Shown piece after piece: positions 52,958 to 61,260 of a stretch of 64,000 nt of DNA (its first letter is position 1; the number at the start of each line of letters is the position of its first letter). A model generated the notes under the pieces. The model was not told the origin of the DNA. It searched no databases and saw only the letters and a list, made by a program, of their open reading frames with translations. A program made the position numbers and the translations under genes. Origin of the DNA: Sporosarcina sp. ACRSM (GTDB lineage Bacteria > Bacillota > Bacilli > Bacillales_A > Planococcaceae); contig NZ_JAKRNU010000011.1 of the NCBI RefSeq assembly GCF_022346545.1, forward strand, positions 87,479 through 151,478. Direction: 5' to 3'.

Positions 52958-53128
52958 TTCTATTTACAGAATCTGAATTATGCGATATAAGTATCTTTTG
53001 AATATTCCAAAACTGCGTCCGAGCAGCTGTCCGAGGCCTTTTTGCACTAACGTAAAAAATGAAGCTCATTTTATTCAATTTCCCCTTTTTAAAGACTCTG
53101 TAAACGAATTGGGAAAAGATAAAAAATA

Positions 53129-53175
53129 AAAACGCACAGAGAAATGATCTTATCTTCTCCGTGCGTTTATTTTGG
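53129..53175 (-). terminator. Terminator of yfiT-like gene
   Basis: AAACGCACAGAGAA pairs with TTCTCCGTGCGTTT. On the minus strand a T-rich tract (tttttattttttatc) follows. Confidence 0.8.
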
Positions 53176-53242
53176 ATGATTCATCAACTGGAACAACTAT
53201 GATTAAGACTTATTCGACAGCCCTAATTCCTGAAGTACGCTA

Positions 53243-53752
53243 CTATTTCGATAGGGCGATTTTTATATGGGCTAAGTGATGTTCTTCATGCCACGCTAAT
53301 TTTGCAACCTTTGTGGCAACAGTAATTTCCCCATTTTCCTGATGGACAAAAGTCCGATCCAATTGCTCTTCCGTTAAACTCTGACCTAAAGATACGATGC
53401 GCTCATTTAAACCTTCCAATAATTTCATAGAAATTTCAACGGGCAGCTCTGTATCCGGTTGAATGGCCCACTTTTCTTCGTTAAAAGCTGGTACTCTAGG
53501 ATTCTCATCTGTTAAAGACAACTTCAAACGTTGATACATGTTCAACTGGGAATCAGCGATATGATGAACGAGTTGGCGAACTGTCCAGCTACCCTCACGA
53601 TAAGTTTTGCTTAATTCTTCCTCACTTAAGGAGCCGACAGTTTCTCTTAGTCGAGTCGTGTACGTTTCGATTTGCTTTAACCACTCTTGTACACTTTCCA
53701 AAGTCACGTTTTCGGGAACTTGTAATTTGCCAATTGGGTATCTAACATCCAT
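53243..53752 (-). CDS. YfiT/BstA-type bacillithiol transferase
   Basis: This 169-residue DinB-superfamily protein starts MDVRYPIGKLQVPE, the typical YfiT N-terminus. Metal ligands are visible: His in LVHHIADSQLNMYQR (near residue 65) and two His in WHEEHHLAHI (near residue 155). YfiT-type proteins form zinc- or nickel-bound dimers and transfer bacillithiol to electrophiles. A weak ribosome site precedes ATG 53752. The substrate is inferred from family knowledge. Confidence 0.85.
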   Translation of the reverse strand: MDVRYPIGKLQVPENVTLESVQEWLKQIETYTTRLRETVGSLSEEELSKTYREGSWTVRQLVHHIADSQLNMYQRLKLSLTDENPRVPAFNEEKWAIQPDTELPVEISMKLLEGLNERIVSLGQSLTEEQLDRTFVHQENGEITVATKVAKLAWHEEHHLAHIKIALSK

Positions 53753-53849
53753 TTTCCATCCTCTTTTCCCTATTTTTATTTTGCTCTATTTCGTTATCAA
53801 CATTAAATATACAGAATTATTCAGTTATTGTAAAACCTCGGCATCAGAC

Positions 53850-53893
53850 ACTACCTAACGTTAGCTTGGTGACAATTTCTTTCATGTTGCCGC
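53850..53893 (-). pseudogene. Remnant of an IclR-type gene 3' end
   Basis: The minus strand reads SCGNMKEIVTKLTLGS and then stops. This matches the C-terminal SRGNMREIVTKLKVGS of the intact IclR gene at 58086-58832. The DNA is identical at 39 of 44 positions with 58122-58165. The rest of the gene is missing, and a D-type repeat begins at once beyond it. Confidence 0.75.
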
Positions 53894-54016
53894 AGGACAT
53901 GGCGACCTTAGCCAGACTTCCTCTAATTAGCAGGAAGTTTGAACTCCCTCTGATTAATACGTACCCTGACATTCATCCCACCACTTATAGAAGTGAGGAT
54001 TGCTGAATCAAGTTTA
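53894..54016 (+). repeat. D-type repeat without C half
   Basis: The segment contains TAGCAGGAAGTTTGAACTCC, CTCTGATTAATACGTACC, CATTCATCCCACCACTTATAG and GCTGAATCAAGTTTAA, matching the D half of 15771-15963. It lies between the IclR remnant and the AraC gene. Confidence 0.7.
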
Positions 54017-54094
54017 ATTAACTCAATAATGAAGATATTTTACAATACATAAAAAAAGTACTGAAGTATAGTAAAAACCAAGGAGGTGTAGCGA

Positions 54095-54907
54095 ATGAAA
54101 AGAGAAACTTTTAAAGCTTTTAAGGATGAAGATACACAGATAGAAGCCTATCAGCTAGAAGGTAATGTACAACCTTTTCCCAACCATTTTCATGAGCATT
54201 ATACTATCGGTTTTGTCCAACGGGGACAATGTTTAGTTTCCTGCAAAAATCAAGAATATACGTTTTCTAGTGGAGATATTATTTTGCTGAATCCCTATGA
54301 TAACCATACTTTTATGCCAAAAAAAGATGAACCTTTCTTATATCAAGGATTCATCATTCGTCCAGAGGTTATGGAAGATTTGACACTGAAGGTTACGGGG
54401 CAGAATGATCTGCCAGGCTTCACAAAAACGATGGTTCGTAATGAGGAATTATATGATTGTCTCCGTCATCTCTTCCATATGATTATGAATGGCTTTAGTG
54501 AAATTGAAAAAGAGGAGAGCCTGTTCTTTTTGATGACTGTTTTAATAGAAAAATACAGCCAGTCTTTTGAAAAGTGTTTACCAAAGTGTCAGGAAGAAGT
54601 TGAAAGAGCCTGTGATTTTATAAATCGTCATTATACAGAGAATATATCCCTGGAACAAATATGCCATTACGCCAAATTGAGCAAGTCCACTCTTTTGAGG
54701 GCATTTACAAAATCAAAAGGGATTACCCCTTATCGATATCTGATTACGATAAGGGTTAATAATGCAAAAAAGTTGCTTGAACAAGGTGTTTTGCCTGTAG
54801 ATGCTGCATTTAAAACGGGTTTCTCTGATCAGAGCCATTTCACAAATTACTTTACTACCTTTATTGGTATTTCACCTGGTGCATATAGAAATCTAGTTAC
54901 ATCCTGA
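54095..54907 (+). CDS. AraC-family transcriptional regulator
   Basis: This 270-residue regulator has an N-terminal cupin-like AraC_binding domain (FPNHFHEHYTIGFVQRGQ, GDIILLNPYDNHTFMP) and a C-terminal double helix-turn-helix (about 170-270: ISLEQICHYAKLSKSTLLRAFTKSKGITPYRYLI; DAAFKTGFSDQSHFTNYFTTFIGISPG). AAGGAGGTG precedes ATG 54095. It lies 67 bases before the PatB-like gene in the same direction, followed by an amino acid symporter gene, so it probably controls this amino-acid-use module. Effector unknown. Confidence 0.87.
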   Translation: MKRETFKAFKDEDTQIEAYQLEGNVQPFPNHFHEHYTIGFVQRGQCLVSCKNQEYTFSSGDIILLNPYDNHTFMPKKDEPFLYQGFIIRPEVMEDLTLKVTGQNDLPGFTKTMVRNEELYDCLRHLFHMIMNGFSEIEKEESLFFLMTVLIEKYSQSFEKCLPKCQEEVERACDFINRHYTENISLEQICHYAKLSKSTLLRAFTKSKGITPYRYLITIRVNNAKKLLEQGVLPVDAAFKTGFSDQSHFTNYFTTFIGISPGAYRNLVTS

Positions 54908-54974
54908 ACGAATTGGTGAAGATGTACAGGATCATTAAAATGTAAGCAAATTTAATATACGAGGAGATAAGACA

Positions 54975-56156
54975 ATGAAATTACTTGATTTGGACAAAGT
55001 TTATGAAAGAAGAAACACGGATAGTGTGAAATGGGATCATATGGACTTTATGGATGAACGCACATCCGAAACGACCCTGCCCCTTTGGCTATCGGATATG
55101 GAATTTAAAATAGCCGATGAAATAGTAGATGCACTGAAAAATAGAGTCGAACACGGTTTTTTCGGACAGTCAATGCCCGGCGACGAATATTTGGATGCGG
55201 TATGCGGTTGGTATCAGCGTCGTTTTAATTGGACAATCGATAAGGAATCCATCTTTTATTCCCCAGGGATTTTACCTGCAATCGGTTTTGCAATTTCAGC
55301 ACTTACCCAACCTGGAGACGGTGTAATCATTCAACCGCCTGTCTTCTATCCGTTTTCTGAAATCATCAAAGGACAAGGCAGAACAATCATCAATAATACA
55401 TTGATCAATGAGAATGGGGATTATAAAATCGACTTCGCTGATTTAAAGGAAAAAGCAAGCGATCCCAATAATAAAATGCTGCTTTTATGTTCCCCGCAAA
55501 ATCCGATTGGACGCGTTTGGACGAAAAGCGAGTTGGTACAAATAGCAAGGATCTGTGAAGAAACAAACACCTATATATTTGCCGACGAAATTCATTGTGA
55601 TTTAATCCGAAAAAATGTCCAACACTTTCCGATCAAAACCATTACAGATTACAAAAATATTATGACAGCGGTATCCCCTAGTAAAACTTTTAATGTTGCC
55701 GGATTGCCGATTGCCTCGATTGTCATTGATGATCACGAGTTAAGAGAAATTTGGCTGAATGAAACAAAAGGCAAGCACTATATTCGTTTTGCTCCCCCAT
55801 TGGATATGGTGTTATCAAAGGCGGCATATGATCAATGTGAATATTGGGTGGAACAAGTATCGGAATATATAGAAGAGAATTATGACTTTATGGAAAAATA
55901 CTTAAAAGAGCATTTGCCCAAGACCGGCTTTAAGAAACCAGCGGGAACCTATTTGGCATGGGTGAATTTCGGAGCCTATGTAGATCAAGAAGAACTTTTG
56001 GAAACGTTAATTTCAAAATATGATTTGTTAATCGAAAGCGGTGCCACTTTCGGGGAACCGGGATTTGGCTACTTCAGATTAAGCATTGCATGTCCAAGAT
56101 TTCAGCTAGAAGAAGGACTGAGCAGAATTGTTGCGGCGATCAAAGATTTAACATAA
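54975..56156 (+). CDS. PatB/MalY-type PLP-dependent C-S lyase
   Basis: This 393-residue type I aminotransferase-fold enzyme has LPLWLSDMEFK near the start (MalY/PatB group), the CSPQNPIGRVW motif, the FADEIHCDL strand with the PLP-binding Asp, and the SPSKTFNVAGLP motif with the Schiff-base lysine near residue 236. A C-terminal Arg lies in FRLSIACPR. Family members split cystathionine or other cysteine conjugates into thiol, pyruvate and ammonia. The adjacent symporter may import the substrate. GAGGAG precedes ATG 54975. Confidence 0.88.
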   Translation: MKLLDLDKVYERRNTDSVKWDHMDFMDERTSETTLPLWLSDMEFKIADEIVDALKNRVEHGFFGQSMPGDEYLDAVCGWYQRRFNWTIDKESIFYSPGILPAIGFAISALTQPGDGVIIQPPVFYPFSEIIKGQGRTIINNTLINENGDYKIDFADLKEKASDPNNKMLLLCSPQNPIGRVWTKSELVQIARICEETNTYIFADEIHCDLIRKNVQHFPIKTITDYKNIMTAVSPSKTFNVAGLPIASIVIDDHELREIWLNETKGKHYIRFAPPLDMVLSKAAYDQCEYWVEQVSEYIEENYDFMEKYLKEHLPKTGFKKPAGTYLAWVNFGAYVDQEELLETLISKYDLLIESGATFGEPGFGYFRLSIACPRFQLEEGLSRIVAAIKDLT

Positions 56157-56249
56157 TTCACATAGGGACGGGAGTAATTAGATTATATTAAGATTGGTAA
56201 AATACCTAAAGATTGTAACGTTTGTTTTATTCATACTGGGGGTTAATAG

Positions 56250-57794
56250 ATGGATATTAATGAAATAGTGAAAACGTTAGATAACTTCGCATGGGGTCCA
56301 GTTCTAGTTTTTCTTTGTCTTGTAAGCGGTGTCATTTTCTCGGTTTTAATGAAATTCCCACAGATTCGAATGACAGATCAAATGGTGTCCAATCTTTTTG
56401 GAGGGAAAAACTCTAAAAGTGGATTAACTCCCTTCCAAAGTTTTTCGATTGCTCTAGGAGGTCGTGTTGGTACCGGCACTATCACAGGTACTGCTGGTGC
56501 GATTCTTATGGGAGGACCCGGTTCAATATTTTGGATGTGCGTGATGACACTATTCGGCTCTATGTCAGCATTTATTGAGTCAGTACTGGCACAAACTTAT
56601 AAAGAAAGGGTAAATGATGAGTATGTTGGTGGTCCAGCTTACTATATAGAAAAAGGATTAAGGTGGAAGCCCTTAGGTATTATTTATGCGATCTATGCGA
56701 TTATTTTCCTGATCATCTTTACCGCATTACAGGCAAACTCCTTCACATCAGTCGCTAGTGTCAGTTTTAATATGCAGCCCATTATTATTGGAACGGCTTA
56801 TGTTGTGTTATTAGCGTTAGTCATATTTGGCGGCTTCAAACGAATCGGAAAAGTTGCTGAAGTTATTGTTCCATTTATGTCAGCAGGTTACATTTTACTG
56901 GCTATTATTATGTTTGCCGTAAATTATACTGAAATCATTAATGTGTTCGCAATGATTTTCAAATCTGCTTTTGGTCTTGATGCAGCTTTTGGTGGTTTAG
57001 TTGGTAGTTCAATCTCTTGGGGCGTGAAACGTGGAATATTCTCAAATGAGGCTGGGCTAGGGACAGGGGCAATGGTAGCAGGTACTGCGGAAGTATCTCA
57101 CCCTGCTAAAGCAGGATTTGCACAAGCATTTTCTACAATTGTCACTATTTTTATCTGTCTTGCAACAGCATTCATGATTTTCTCTGCAAATACCTTTAAC
57201 GTAGAAAATCCAAAAGGTGGTTTCTTGCTTGAGAATGTTCCAGGTGTAGCGAATGGTGAATTTACCGCAACCGCAATTAGTAACTTTATTCCCGGTTTTG
57301 GCGGTATCTTTATTACGATTGCAATGTTCTTATTTACATTTACAACAATCCTAGCTTATGTAATTTATATTAAATCAAATGTTGCCTACTTGTTAAGAGG
57401 AAATATTCAAGGTAGGAAATATAACAAAATAATACTGACACTTAATATTTTCATTATAGCTATGGCTTTTGTTGGTCCACTTGTTTCAGCCGATCTTGTA
57501 TGGAATCTCGGGTCCGCATTATGTGGTTTTCTTGCAATGATTAACACGATTTGCATATTACTTCTTGCCAAAAAGGGTGTTTTAATTTTTAAAGACTATG
57601 AAAAGCAACTAAGAAAAGGAATTGATCCAATATTTATTCCATCTACTATTGGAATTAAAAATGCAGAATTATGGGATGATATCACTGCAGAAAACTACTC
57701 CGAAGAAGTAAATGCTTATCATAACGCTTTTAACACTCAACCAAAAGATTCTAACAATTCCAACAATCAATCAAAAGTTCCAACATTGTCTTAA
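56250..57794 (+). CDS. AGCS-family sodium/alanine(glycine) symporter
   Basis: This 514-residue membrane protein has about eleven helices and the AGCS signature segments GGRVGTGTITGTAGAILMGGPGS, GGPAYYIEKGL and FSNEAGLGTGAMVAGTAE. It imports alanine, glycine or similar amino acids with sodium. TGGGGGTTAAT precedes ATG 56250. With the AraC and PatB-like genes it forms a likely uptake-and-lysis module for a small sulfur or selenium amino acid or alanine-like compound (inference). The gene is directly followed by a family A repeat. Confidence 0.88.
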   Translation: MDINEIVKTLDNFAWGPVLVFLCLVSGVIFSVLMKFPQIRMTDQMVSNLFGGKNSKSGLTPFQSFSIALGGRVGTGTITGTAGAILMGGPGSIFWMCVMTLFGSMSAFIESVLAQTYKERVNDEYVGGPAYYIEKGLRWKPLGIIYAIYAIIFLIIFTALQANSFTSVASVSFNMQPIIIGTAYVVLLALVIFGGFKRIGKVAEVIVPFMSAGYILLAIIMFAVNYTEIINVFAMIFKSAFGLDAAFGGLVGSSISWGVKRGIFSNEAGLGTGAMVAGTAEVSHPAKAGFAQAFSTIVTIFICLATAFMIFSANTFNVENPKGGFLLENVPGVANGEFTATAISNFIPGFGGIFITIAMFLFTFTTILAYVIYIKSNVAYLLRGNIQGRKYNKIILTLNIFIIAMAFVGPLVSADLVWNLGSALCGFLAMINTICILLLAKKGVLIFKDYEKQLRKGIDPIFIPSTIGIKNAELWDDITAENYSEEVNAYHNAFNTQPKDSNNSNNQSKVPTLS

Positions 57795-57798
57795 TTTT

Positions 57799-58016
57799 TT
57801 ATCCCGCTTTAACGGGCAGTAAGACTCCCACCTCAAGACTTGAGTAAATGGATAAGGATAGGTGGGAGATCAACTGCCCGTAAAAGCCCGATTGGTTCGG
57901 GCCAACACGATGTTGGTCACACAAGCGTTGTCACAGGACGTGACGCTTTTAGCTTGTGTTCCCCTCTATCAGTGGGGGATGGGGAAAACCCCCACTGATT
58001 GAAGTTTCACTTTATT
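57799..58016 (-). repeat. Family A repeat, uninterrupted long copy (A3)
   Basis: On the minus strand the order is AATAAAGTGAAACTTCAATC, a hairpin with GTGGGGGTTTTCCCCATCCC, ACACAAGC...GCTTGTGT with an inner GCGTCACG...CGTGACAACGC stem, CCAACATCGTGTTGG, CCCGAACCAATCGGG, then long arms ACGGGCAGTTGATCTCCCA and TGGGAGTCTTACTGCCCGT, ending GCGGGATAA. It has no coding potential. It fits an IS200/IS605-type right end with a possible guide-RNA-like fold, but no tnpA or tnpB is attached. Confidence 0.8.
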
Positions 58017-58020
58017 AGAT

Positions 58021-58066
58021 AAAGACAGGATTAGCGGGAGTTTCTCCTTTCTAATTCTGTCTTTTC
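58021..58066. terminator. Bidirectional terminator
   Basis: AAAGACAGGATTAG pairs with CTAATTCTGTCTTT, followed by T-rich sequence. It lies next to the end of the IclR gene. Confidence 0.75.
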
Positions 58067-58085
58067 TTTCGCACAACGGGAGGGA

Positions 58086-58832
58086 TCAATGAAATTTTTC
58101 TATTTCTCTCGTAATGGCTTTACTGCCTACCTTTAGCTTTGTGACAATTTCTCTCATGTTGCCGCGTGAAATTTGAGCTGCTGGTGCTCCAATTGCTAAT
58201 GCGGCAATCACTTCCCCATTGCGGAAAACCGGTACGGCTACACAGCGGATGCCGATGGTCAGTTCCTCATCATCAAACGCATAGCCGTCATCCTGAATGG
58301 CCTTTAAATGATAACGAAAGAGTTGTGGATCCTGAAACGTATTCTTCGTTGCGGGTTCCATCGACATTTTATCCATTATCGACGCAATCTTCCCCTCATC
58401 AAAATTAGCCAAAATCACTTTCCCTAAAGCAGTTTGATGCAACTTGGTACGATTGCCAACTTCTTCGTCTGCCGTATGCCGGAAGGGTGCATGTAACACT
58501 TGCGTCATGACAAGATCGGTGCCATCCACTTTTCCTAAGTAGGTGCCCATTTGCAGATGTTGCGCTGCTTGATAAACGGATTGTAAGGATTTCCAATCCC
58601 TGATTGAACGCCTTTCTGCTATTTCAATAAAATTCTTCGGATTGAAGAAATACTGCGTTTGAATTTTATAAATATAATTCATATCTTCTAATGTCGTTAA
58701 CAGGCGAAACGCGGTAGATTTACTTAATTGAAATTCCTTCATCACTTCCGCTAAAGTGATCCCGCGGCTTTGTTTGATAAATTCCAACACAAGAAGCCCT
58801 CTTTTTAATGTAGATACTTGATTTTGAGACAT
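58086..58832 (-). CDS. IclR-family transcriptional regulator
   Basis: This 248-residue protein has an N-terminal winged helix (LVLEFIKQSRGITLAEVMKEFQLSKSTAFRLLTTLEDMNYI) and the C-terminal GAF-like effector domain (KLHQTALGKVILANFD, GIRCVAVPVFRNGEVIAALAIGAPA), a standard IclR layout. The frame extends to 58904, but the GCGGGTGAT site and family length favour ATG 58832. It faces the aldo/keto reductase gene across 155 bases, which may be its target. A diverged copy of its 3' end lies at 53850. Confidence 0.88.
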   Translation of the reverse strand: MSQNQVSTLKRGLLVLEFIKQSRGITLAEVMKEFQLSKSTAFRLLTTLEDMNYIYKIQTQYFFNPKNFIEIAERRSIRDWKSLQSVYQAAQHLQMGTYLGKVDGTDLVMTQVLHAPFRHTADEEVGNRTKLHQTALGKVILANFDEGKIASIMDKMSMEPATKNTFQDPQLFRYHLKAIQDDGYAFDDEELTIGIRCVAVPVFRNGEVIAALAIGAPAAQISRGNMREIVTKLKVGSKAITREIEKFH

Positions 58833-58987
58833 TTGATCACCCGCTTTTCTGACTAGTGTACGTGCTCTATCCTTTTTATACACAATAAGCCGCTTGAGTT
58901 CCATTAAATGAAACTTTGCTCAAGAAATTTGGATTTTCAATGTTTAGAAATTATGCTTAAGCTAATTAATCTTAAGGAGGAGAAAGC

Positions 58988-59926
58988 ATGAATTATACAA
59001 AGTTAAAGAAATCCAATTTTGAAGTCTCTACAATCGGTTTAGGGACAAACGCGGTTGGCGGTCATAATTTATTCCAAAACGTAAATGAACAGGATGGAAA
59101 GGACTTCGTTAGAGAAGCCTTGAATCTCGGGGTAACATTCATTGATACAGCGGACATTTATGGCCTTGGCCGTTCCGAGGAGTTAGTTGGAGAAGTAGTA
59201 AAAGAATTTAATCGTGATGATCTTGTCATTGCCACGAAGGGATCACAAAACTTTACGAACTTAGAAGATGTGAAAAAAGATAATCGTCCAGAATATTTGA
59301 GAGAAGCAGTGGAAAAGAGTTTACAAAGGCTACAACTCGACTATGTTGACTTGTATTATTTACACTTCCCTGATAACGTCACGCCATTTGCCGAATCCAT
59401 TGGTGAATTAGCGCGTTTAAAGGAAGAAGGTAAAATCCGTTCCATCGGGATTTCGAATGTGTCCCTCGAGCAATTGAAGGAAGCGAATGCCCATGGTGAC
59501 ATTTCAGTGCTTCAATCCCCATACAGCATGTTGGATCGCTCAGCTGAAGAGGCATTATTGCCCTATACCATCGAAAATGATATTTCCTTTATTCCGTATG
59601 GACCATTGGCATTCGGTTTACTCGGTGGAGGATTCACCAAAGAAACTAAATTGGGTGCCGGAGATTGGCGTCAGTCTGTTCCGTTATTCCAAGGCGAACA
59701 ATTTATCCAAACGCTCGATAAAGTGAAGCAACTAAAGGAGTTTGCCATAAGTAAAGAGACAACTTTGCCTAATTTAGCATTGGCATGGTTGCTTGCTCAA
59801 GAAGGCGTAGATGCAGTTATTCCAGGTGGAAAACGGAAAGAACGCATCCGTGAAAATGTACAAGCGAGTGACATTCGATTATCGAAAGAAGAGTTAAATT
59901 TAATGGATGGTATTCTGAGTAAATAA
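58988..59926 (+). CDS. Aldo/keto reductase
   Basis: This 312-residue TIM-barrel oxidoreductase has the catalytic Asp and Tyr in FIDTADIYGLG (near residues 53-60), the Lys in VIATKGS, and His in YYLHFPDN. The NADPH-binding region near the end reads AVIPGGKRKERIRENVQAS. It reduces aldehydes or ketones; substrate not determined. TTAAGGAGGAG precedes ATG 58988. The divergent IclR-type gene is a likely regulator. Confidence 0.9.
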   Translation: MNYTKLKKSNFEVSTIGLGTNAVGGHNLFQNVNEQDGKDFVREALNLGVTFIDTADIYGLGRSEELVGEVVKEFNRDDLVIATKGSQNFTNLEDVKKDNRPEYLREAVEKSLQRLQLDYVDLYYLHFPDNVTPFAESIGELARLKEEGKIRSIGISNVSLEQLKEANAHGDISVLQSPYSMLDRSAEEALLPYTIENDISFIPYGPLAFGLLGGGFTKETKLGAGDWRQSVPLFQGEQFIQTLDKVKQLKEFAISKETTLPNLALAWLLAQEGVDAVIPGGKRKERIRENVQASDIRLSKEELNLMDGILSK

Positions 59927-59937
59927 TAGAATGTGTA

Positions 59938-59965
59938 AGGGTTGTCCCACTAATGGGACCGCCCT
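59938..59965. terminator. Hairpin after aldo/keto reductase gene
   Basis: GGGTTGTCCC and GGGACCGCCC flank a six-base loop; the inner GTCCC/GGGAC stem is solid. It overlaps the end of the convergent RibD-like gene. T-run is weak. Confidence 0.45.
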
Positions 59966-60561
59966 TCATCACCTTCAGGATTACTGTTAACGTCACTATT
60001 CGCATGGTAGATTATTTGTACAACACCGGAAGAGAATGTTTTTGTGTTAACCATTTTTAAGTTTAACCGCTGTTTTATATCTTTGAATAACGGTTTTCCT
60101 TCTCCTAAAACAACAGGGTGAACTGATAATCTAAATTCATCTACAAGCCCTAAATTTATAAAAGTTGTAATAAGATCTGCTCCACCGTATAACCAGATAT
60201 CCTTACCGGGTTTGTTCTTTAATTTATATACTTCTTCAGGAATATTTTCATTTATGAATATTGCTTTATGATCAGTTCCTTTTTGCGTTCTAGAAAATAC
60301 ATATTTCTCTTTACTATGAACTAATTCCCACATCTCTTTTTCATCATCAGTATCTTCCATTTTCGGCGTATATTGTCCCCATAAATCATAGCTTTTTCTT
60401 CCATACAAAATCGTATCAATTTGATTGAGGAAATGAGTAAAACCCATCTCGGAGTCCATGACGCACCAATCAATTTCTCCATTTTTGCCTTCAATAAAAC
60501 CATCTAAAGTAACTGCTAAATCTAAAATTATTTTTCTTGGTCTTACGTTATTGGACATCAT
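59950..60561 (-). CDS. RibD C-terminal/dihydrofolate reductase-like protein
   Basis: This 203-residue protein has a DHFR-like fold of the RibD_C group: KIILDLAVTLDGFIEGKNGEIDW at the N-terminus, ILYGRKSYDLWGQY in the middle and DIWLYGGADLITTFINLGLVDEFRLSVHPVVLGEGKPLF near the C-terminus. Bacillus relatives (YyaP, YwjB) are NADPH reductases with unknown substrates. GGAGGCG precedes ATG 60561. The last residues extend into the hairpin shared with the convergent gene. Confidence 0.85.
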   Translation of the reverse strand: MMSNNVRPRKIILDLAVTLDGFIEGKNGEIDWCVMDSEMGFTHFLNQIDTILYGRKSYDLWGQYTPKMEDTDDEKEMWELVHSKEKYVFSRTQKGTDHKAIFINENIPEEVYKLKNKPGKDIWLYGGADLITTFINLGLVDEFRLSVHPVVLGEGKPLFKDIKQRLNLKMVNTKTFSSGVVQIIYHANSDVNSNPEGDEGRSH

Positions 60562-60646
60562 TTCGCCTCCTTTGTCGTTTCACCATATGGTCCGATTGCT
60601 GAACAAAATTAAATTTCTTTTAATCAAGGAATGTCATGAGATTTTT

Positions 60647-61138
60647 TTACATGTTACTCTTCGTAAAATATTTCCGCGTATCTTCACGTATTTGTTTGGG
60701 CAAGGTACGCTCAAGCTCTTCATTTAACCATGCAAGTGTTTGACTCCTTAAATAATTACGCATTTTTTCTTCCGCTTCGAGCATAACTAAATTGATGGTG
60801 CAAAAGGAGGGAGCTGAACAGCAGCCTTCCCGATACAAATAACCATTATCTTTAATATTTTTACATTGAAAAATAGGTTTTGGACCTTCAACGGCTTCCA
60901 CAACATCCCAAAAGGAAATATCTTCTGGAGATTTAGCAAGTTTATAACCGCCCTTAACTCCTGGAATGGAACTTACAATACCGGCCTTAGATAATTTACC
61001 GAAAATTTTTGAAAGAAATGTCTCGGAAAGTCCTTGGAATTCTGCCAAATCTTTTATCCCAACACTTTCCTCTGAAGGAGCATCAATTAAATAAACCAGA
61101 CAATGTAAAGCATATTCAACTCCAACACTATACGCCAT
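60647..61138 (-). CDS. Rrf2-family transcriptional regulator
   Basis: This 163-residue protein has the Rrf2 winged helix (YALHCLVYLIDAP, IKDLAEFQGLSETFLSKIFGKLSKAGIVSSIPGVKGGYKLA) and Cys92, Cys106, Cys107 and Cys113 in QCKNIKDNGYLYREGCCSAPSFC. In NsrR/IscR-type members similar cysteines bind an Fe-S cluster that senses NO or redox state. It is divergent from an AhpD-like gene with a shared 122-base control region that has a dyad on the -10 element, so it probably represses that gene. AGGTGGG precedes ATG 61138. Confidence 0.87.
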   Translation of the reverse strand: MAYSVGVEYALHCLVYLIDAPSEESVGIKDLAEFQGLSETFLSKIFGKLSKAGIVSSIPGVKGGYKLAKSPEDISFWDVVEAVEGPKPIFQCKNIKDNGYLYREGCCSAPSFCTINLVMLEAEEKMRNYLRSQTLAWLNEELERTLPKQIREDTRKYFTKSNM

Positions 61139-61165
61139 ATAAACCCACCTGCTTTCATAATTCAG

Positions 61166-61195
61166 TTGACAAAAATAATTATAACATATATTATA
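61166..61195 (+). promoter_or_regulatory. SigA-type promoter with dyad operator
   Basis: TTGACA (61166-61171), a 17-base spacer and TATTAT (61189-61194) make a strong promoter for the AhpD-like gene. TATAA-catata-TTATA (61180-61195) is a dyad covering the -10 and is a candidate site for the divergent Rrf2 protein. Confidence 0.65.
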
Positions 61196-61260
61196 GACAC
61201 TGTTAATCGTCGATTGAATTAGTCCTTAATTGTAAACCTAGTTTAAGGGGGTATACTAAA

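Noticed and set aside
56205..56225. CcpA-like site before agcS (tgtaacgttt)
   Set aside because: Lacks the central CG in the right register of the cre consensus.
15170..58016. CRISPR array formed by repeated elements
   Set aside because: Copies are 150-340 bases, tens of kilobases apart and in mixed orientation; there are no regular spacers and no cas genes.
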